A stretch of DNA of 64,000 bases from Cellvibrio sp. (GTDB taxonomy: Bacteria; Pseudomonadota; Gammaproteobacteria; Pseudomonadales; Cellvibrionaceae): positions 124,001 through 188,000 of the forward strand of contig JADJRD010000001.1 in the NCBI GenBank assembly GCA_016712405.1, in the 5' to 3' direction. The translations under genes were made by a program, and so were the position numbers. Each line of letters begins with the position of its first letter. Position 1 is the first letter of the stretch. The notes beneath the pieces were generated by a model. The model searched no databases, was not told the DNA's origin, and saw nothing but the letters and a program-made list of their open reading frames with translations. Shown here piece after piece: positions 62,404 through 64,000 of this stretch.

Positions 62404-64000
62404 ATGATTAATTCTACCTACCTCCCGAATTGCAGATTTGTGCGCCAAGTCACAACCTTAATTTTTTTCGCGCTTACTTCCACGAGCGTAATGGGTGCGC
62501 AGCCCCAGTGGCCGACCCCGACTGATGAGCAAGCAAAAGTCTATATAAAAACTTGCCAGTCGGATTACCAGCAGGTTTATCAATCCTTGTTGGAATTTGG
62601 CACACGCAAACAAGCGCAACCGACTGAAACCTTACTGAAGCAAATTAATGCCATGGATATTCTGATTGATAAACAAGTCAATCTGGCGGGGCTTTACGCT
62701 AATGTTCATCCGAATACTGAAATGCGCACAGCGGCAGAATTTTGTGAAAAAGAATGGATGAGTTTGGTCAGTGAAATTGCATTATCCCGACCATTATATG
62801 AAGAAATTCAGTTTATCAAGATGAATAAATTGAATGCAGAAGACAAGCGGTATGTGCAGCATATGCTTCGCGATTTCAGGCGTTCAGGTGTTGATAAAGA
62901 TGAAGCAACACGCCAAACAATTAAACAACTGAATAATGAGATTATTCAAATTGGGCAGGAGTTTGATAAAAATATTCGCGAAGGTTCACGACAATTGGTG
63001 TTGAATTCAGTTAAAGATCTTGAGGGTATGCCACAGGATTATATTGATCAGCACCAGCCCAATGCGGAAGGCAAAATTCTGTTGACCACCGCTTACCCTG
63101 ATTACAATCCATTCATGCAATACGCAAAAAGTGATGCCTTGCGCAAACAATATTATGTATTGTTCCGTCAGCAAGCTTATCCACAGAATAAAGATGTGTT
63201 AATGAAACTCATGCAAAAACGTTATGAGTTAGCCAGAATCCTGGGTTACAACAATTTTGCGGAATTTGTCACTGCTGACAAAATGATTAAAAGTCCGACT
63301 AATGCTCAGGAATTTATTGACAAGGTTTCCGCGATTGCGGCTGGAAAATCCAAACGTGAATATCAAGTCTTGTTGAAGCGTATGCAACAAATTGATCCCT
63401 CCATCACACAGGTTTCTGATTGGCAAAAAATCTATGCAGAAAATCTGATTAAAAAAGAACAGTATCAATTAGACTCTCAAGAAATCCGTCAATATTTTCA
63501 GTATGAAAAAGTGCGCAAAGGAATTTTTGATTTAACCGAAACCATGTTTGATGTGCAGATTCGTCCTTGGAAGACGGATGTGTGGCACGACTCAGTCGAA
63601 GCTTACGAGTTGGTTGAACACAATAAAGTGATAGGTCGTTTTTATTTGGATATGCATCCGCGTGAGAATAAATACAATCATGCAGCACAATTTTCAATAG
63701 TAAATGGGATCAAAGGTGTGCAATTGCCTGTGCATGCATTGGTGTGTAATTTTCCAGGTGGCGATGGCAAAGGTTTACTTGAACATTCCGATGTGGAAAC
63801 CTTTTTACATGAGTTTGGTCATTTGATGCATGCACTTTTCGCAGGGCAACAAAAATGGATGTATTTTTCTGGCGTGAAAACTGAGTGGGATTTTGTTGAG
63901 GCGCCATCGCAAATGTTGGAAGAGTGGGTATGGGATGAAGAAACTTTACGCAGTTTTGCCACTAATGACAAAGGCGAACCTATTCCTTTAGATTTGATTA
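62404..64000 (+). CDS. M3-family zinc oligopeptidase, exported, 3' end beyond the window
   Basis: The first 532 residues of a thimet-oligopeptidase-like enzyme that continues past base 64000. It starts MINSTYLPNCRFVRQVTTLI and has a hydrophobic signal to SVMGAQ, so it is periplasmic or lipid-exposed rather than cytosolic. The zinc site FLHEFGHLMHALF (HExxH) lies near residue 472, followed by DFVEAPSQMLEEW, which provides the third ligand (Glu) of the M3 family. It digests short peptides. The frame is uninterrupted to the edge. Divergent from the CheC-GGDEF operon. Confidence 0.9.
   Translation, partial: MINSTYLPNCRFVRQVTTLIFFALTSTSVMGAQPQWPTPTDEQAKVYIKTCQSDYQQVYQSLLEFGTRKQAQPTETLLKQINAMDILIDKQVNLAGLYANVHPNTEMRTAAEFCEKEWMSLVSEIALSRPLYEEIQFIKMNKLNAEDKRYVQHMLRDFRRSGVDKDEATRQTIKQLNNEIIQIGQEFDKNIREGSRQLVLNSVKDLEGMPQDYIDQHQPNAEGKILLTTAYPDYNPFMQYAKSDALRKQYYVLFRQQAYPQNKDVLMKLMQKRYELARILGYNNFAEFVTADKMIKSPTNAQEFIDKVSAIAAGKSKREYQVLLKRMQQIDPSITQVSDWQKIYAENLIKKEQYQLDSQEIRQYFQYEKVRKGIFDLTETMFDVQIRPWKTDVWHDSVEAYELVEHNKVIGRFYLDMHPRENKYNHAAQFSIVNGIKGVQLPVHALVCNFPGGDGKGLLEHSDVETFLHEFGHLMHALFAGQQKWMYFSGVKTEWDFVEAPSQMLEEWVWDEETLRSFATNDKGEPIPLDLI

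Overview
The window looks like a chromosomal segment of a Gram-negative gammaproteobacterium, most likely Cellvibrio or another member of the Cellvibrionaceae. The reasons are gammaproteobacterial housekeeping genes (cysB, grxD, mak, proS, the nudJ-mnmA-hflD-purB cluster, roxA, acnB, miaE), a Tat-exported GH10 xylanase and a CE2-type carbohydrate esterase (a plant-cell-wall degrader), many c-di-GMP genes and moderate base composition. No rRNA, tRNA, CRISPR array, prophage or transposase gene was recognised.

Layout. 0-9 kb: fatty acyl-CoA genes (enoyl-CoA hydratase, a DECR2-like reductase), a glutaminyl cyclase, a DUF502 membrane protein, a GGDEF protein facing a GGDEF-EAL protein, a 5'-nucleotidase and cysB. 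9-16.7 kb: grxD, two PilZ proteins, fructokinase, a three-gene BtuFCD/FecBCDE-type ABC importer, a DUF4442 protein, an aromatic/aspartate aminotransferase and a glycerophosphodiester phosphodiesterase. 16.7-24.1 kb: CE2 esterase, DNA polymerase II, a small ion channel and a SUKH protein packed head to tail, then a lytic transglycosylase, the GH10 xylanase and a periplasmic binding protein. 24.2-32.6 kb is the accessory part: a 1371-residue membrane protein with an internal duplication, an unknown gene between perfect 19-bp inverted repeats, a secreted protein, a methyltransferase, a SpoU-methyltransferase remnant, and an approximately 680-bp almost pure G/C island. 32.7-49.3 kb: DEAD-box helicase, DUF1820, FGGY kinase, an RND efflux pair, nuclease, proS, an HU protein with a Lys/Ala/Pro-rich arm, roxA, purB, hflD, mnmA, nudJ. 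49.5-64 kb: a second RND pair coupled to an Mrp/ApbC ATPase, an HDOD protein, acnB, an SMP-30-like lipoprotein, DUF1289, miaE, a CheC-GGDEF pair, and an M3 peptidase that runs off the end.

Two themes stand out. First, c-di-GMP: three GGDEF proteins (one also EAL), two PilZ receptors, an HDOD protein and a CheC phosphatase-GGDEF pair. Second, short palindromic intergenic elements in at least six sequence families sit at gene ends; one has become the C-terminal tail of a protein and one is split by the G/C island.

Caution on sequence quality. Five single-base frameshifts (polB, the DUF6172 gene, an RND adaptor, acnB twice) are each repaired by adding one base to a homopolymer, and three genes (enoyl-CoA hydratase, SUKH, roxA) carry one internal stop inside otherwise intact reading frames. 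Since acnB and polB are otherwise complete, uncorrected homopolymer errors are the most economical explanation, and the G/C island may be a related artefact. Disrupted genes are listed at full extent as pseudogenes 'as read'.
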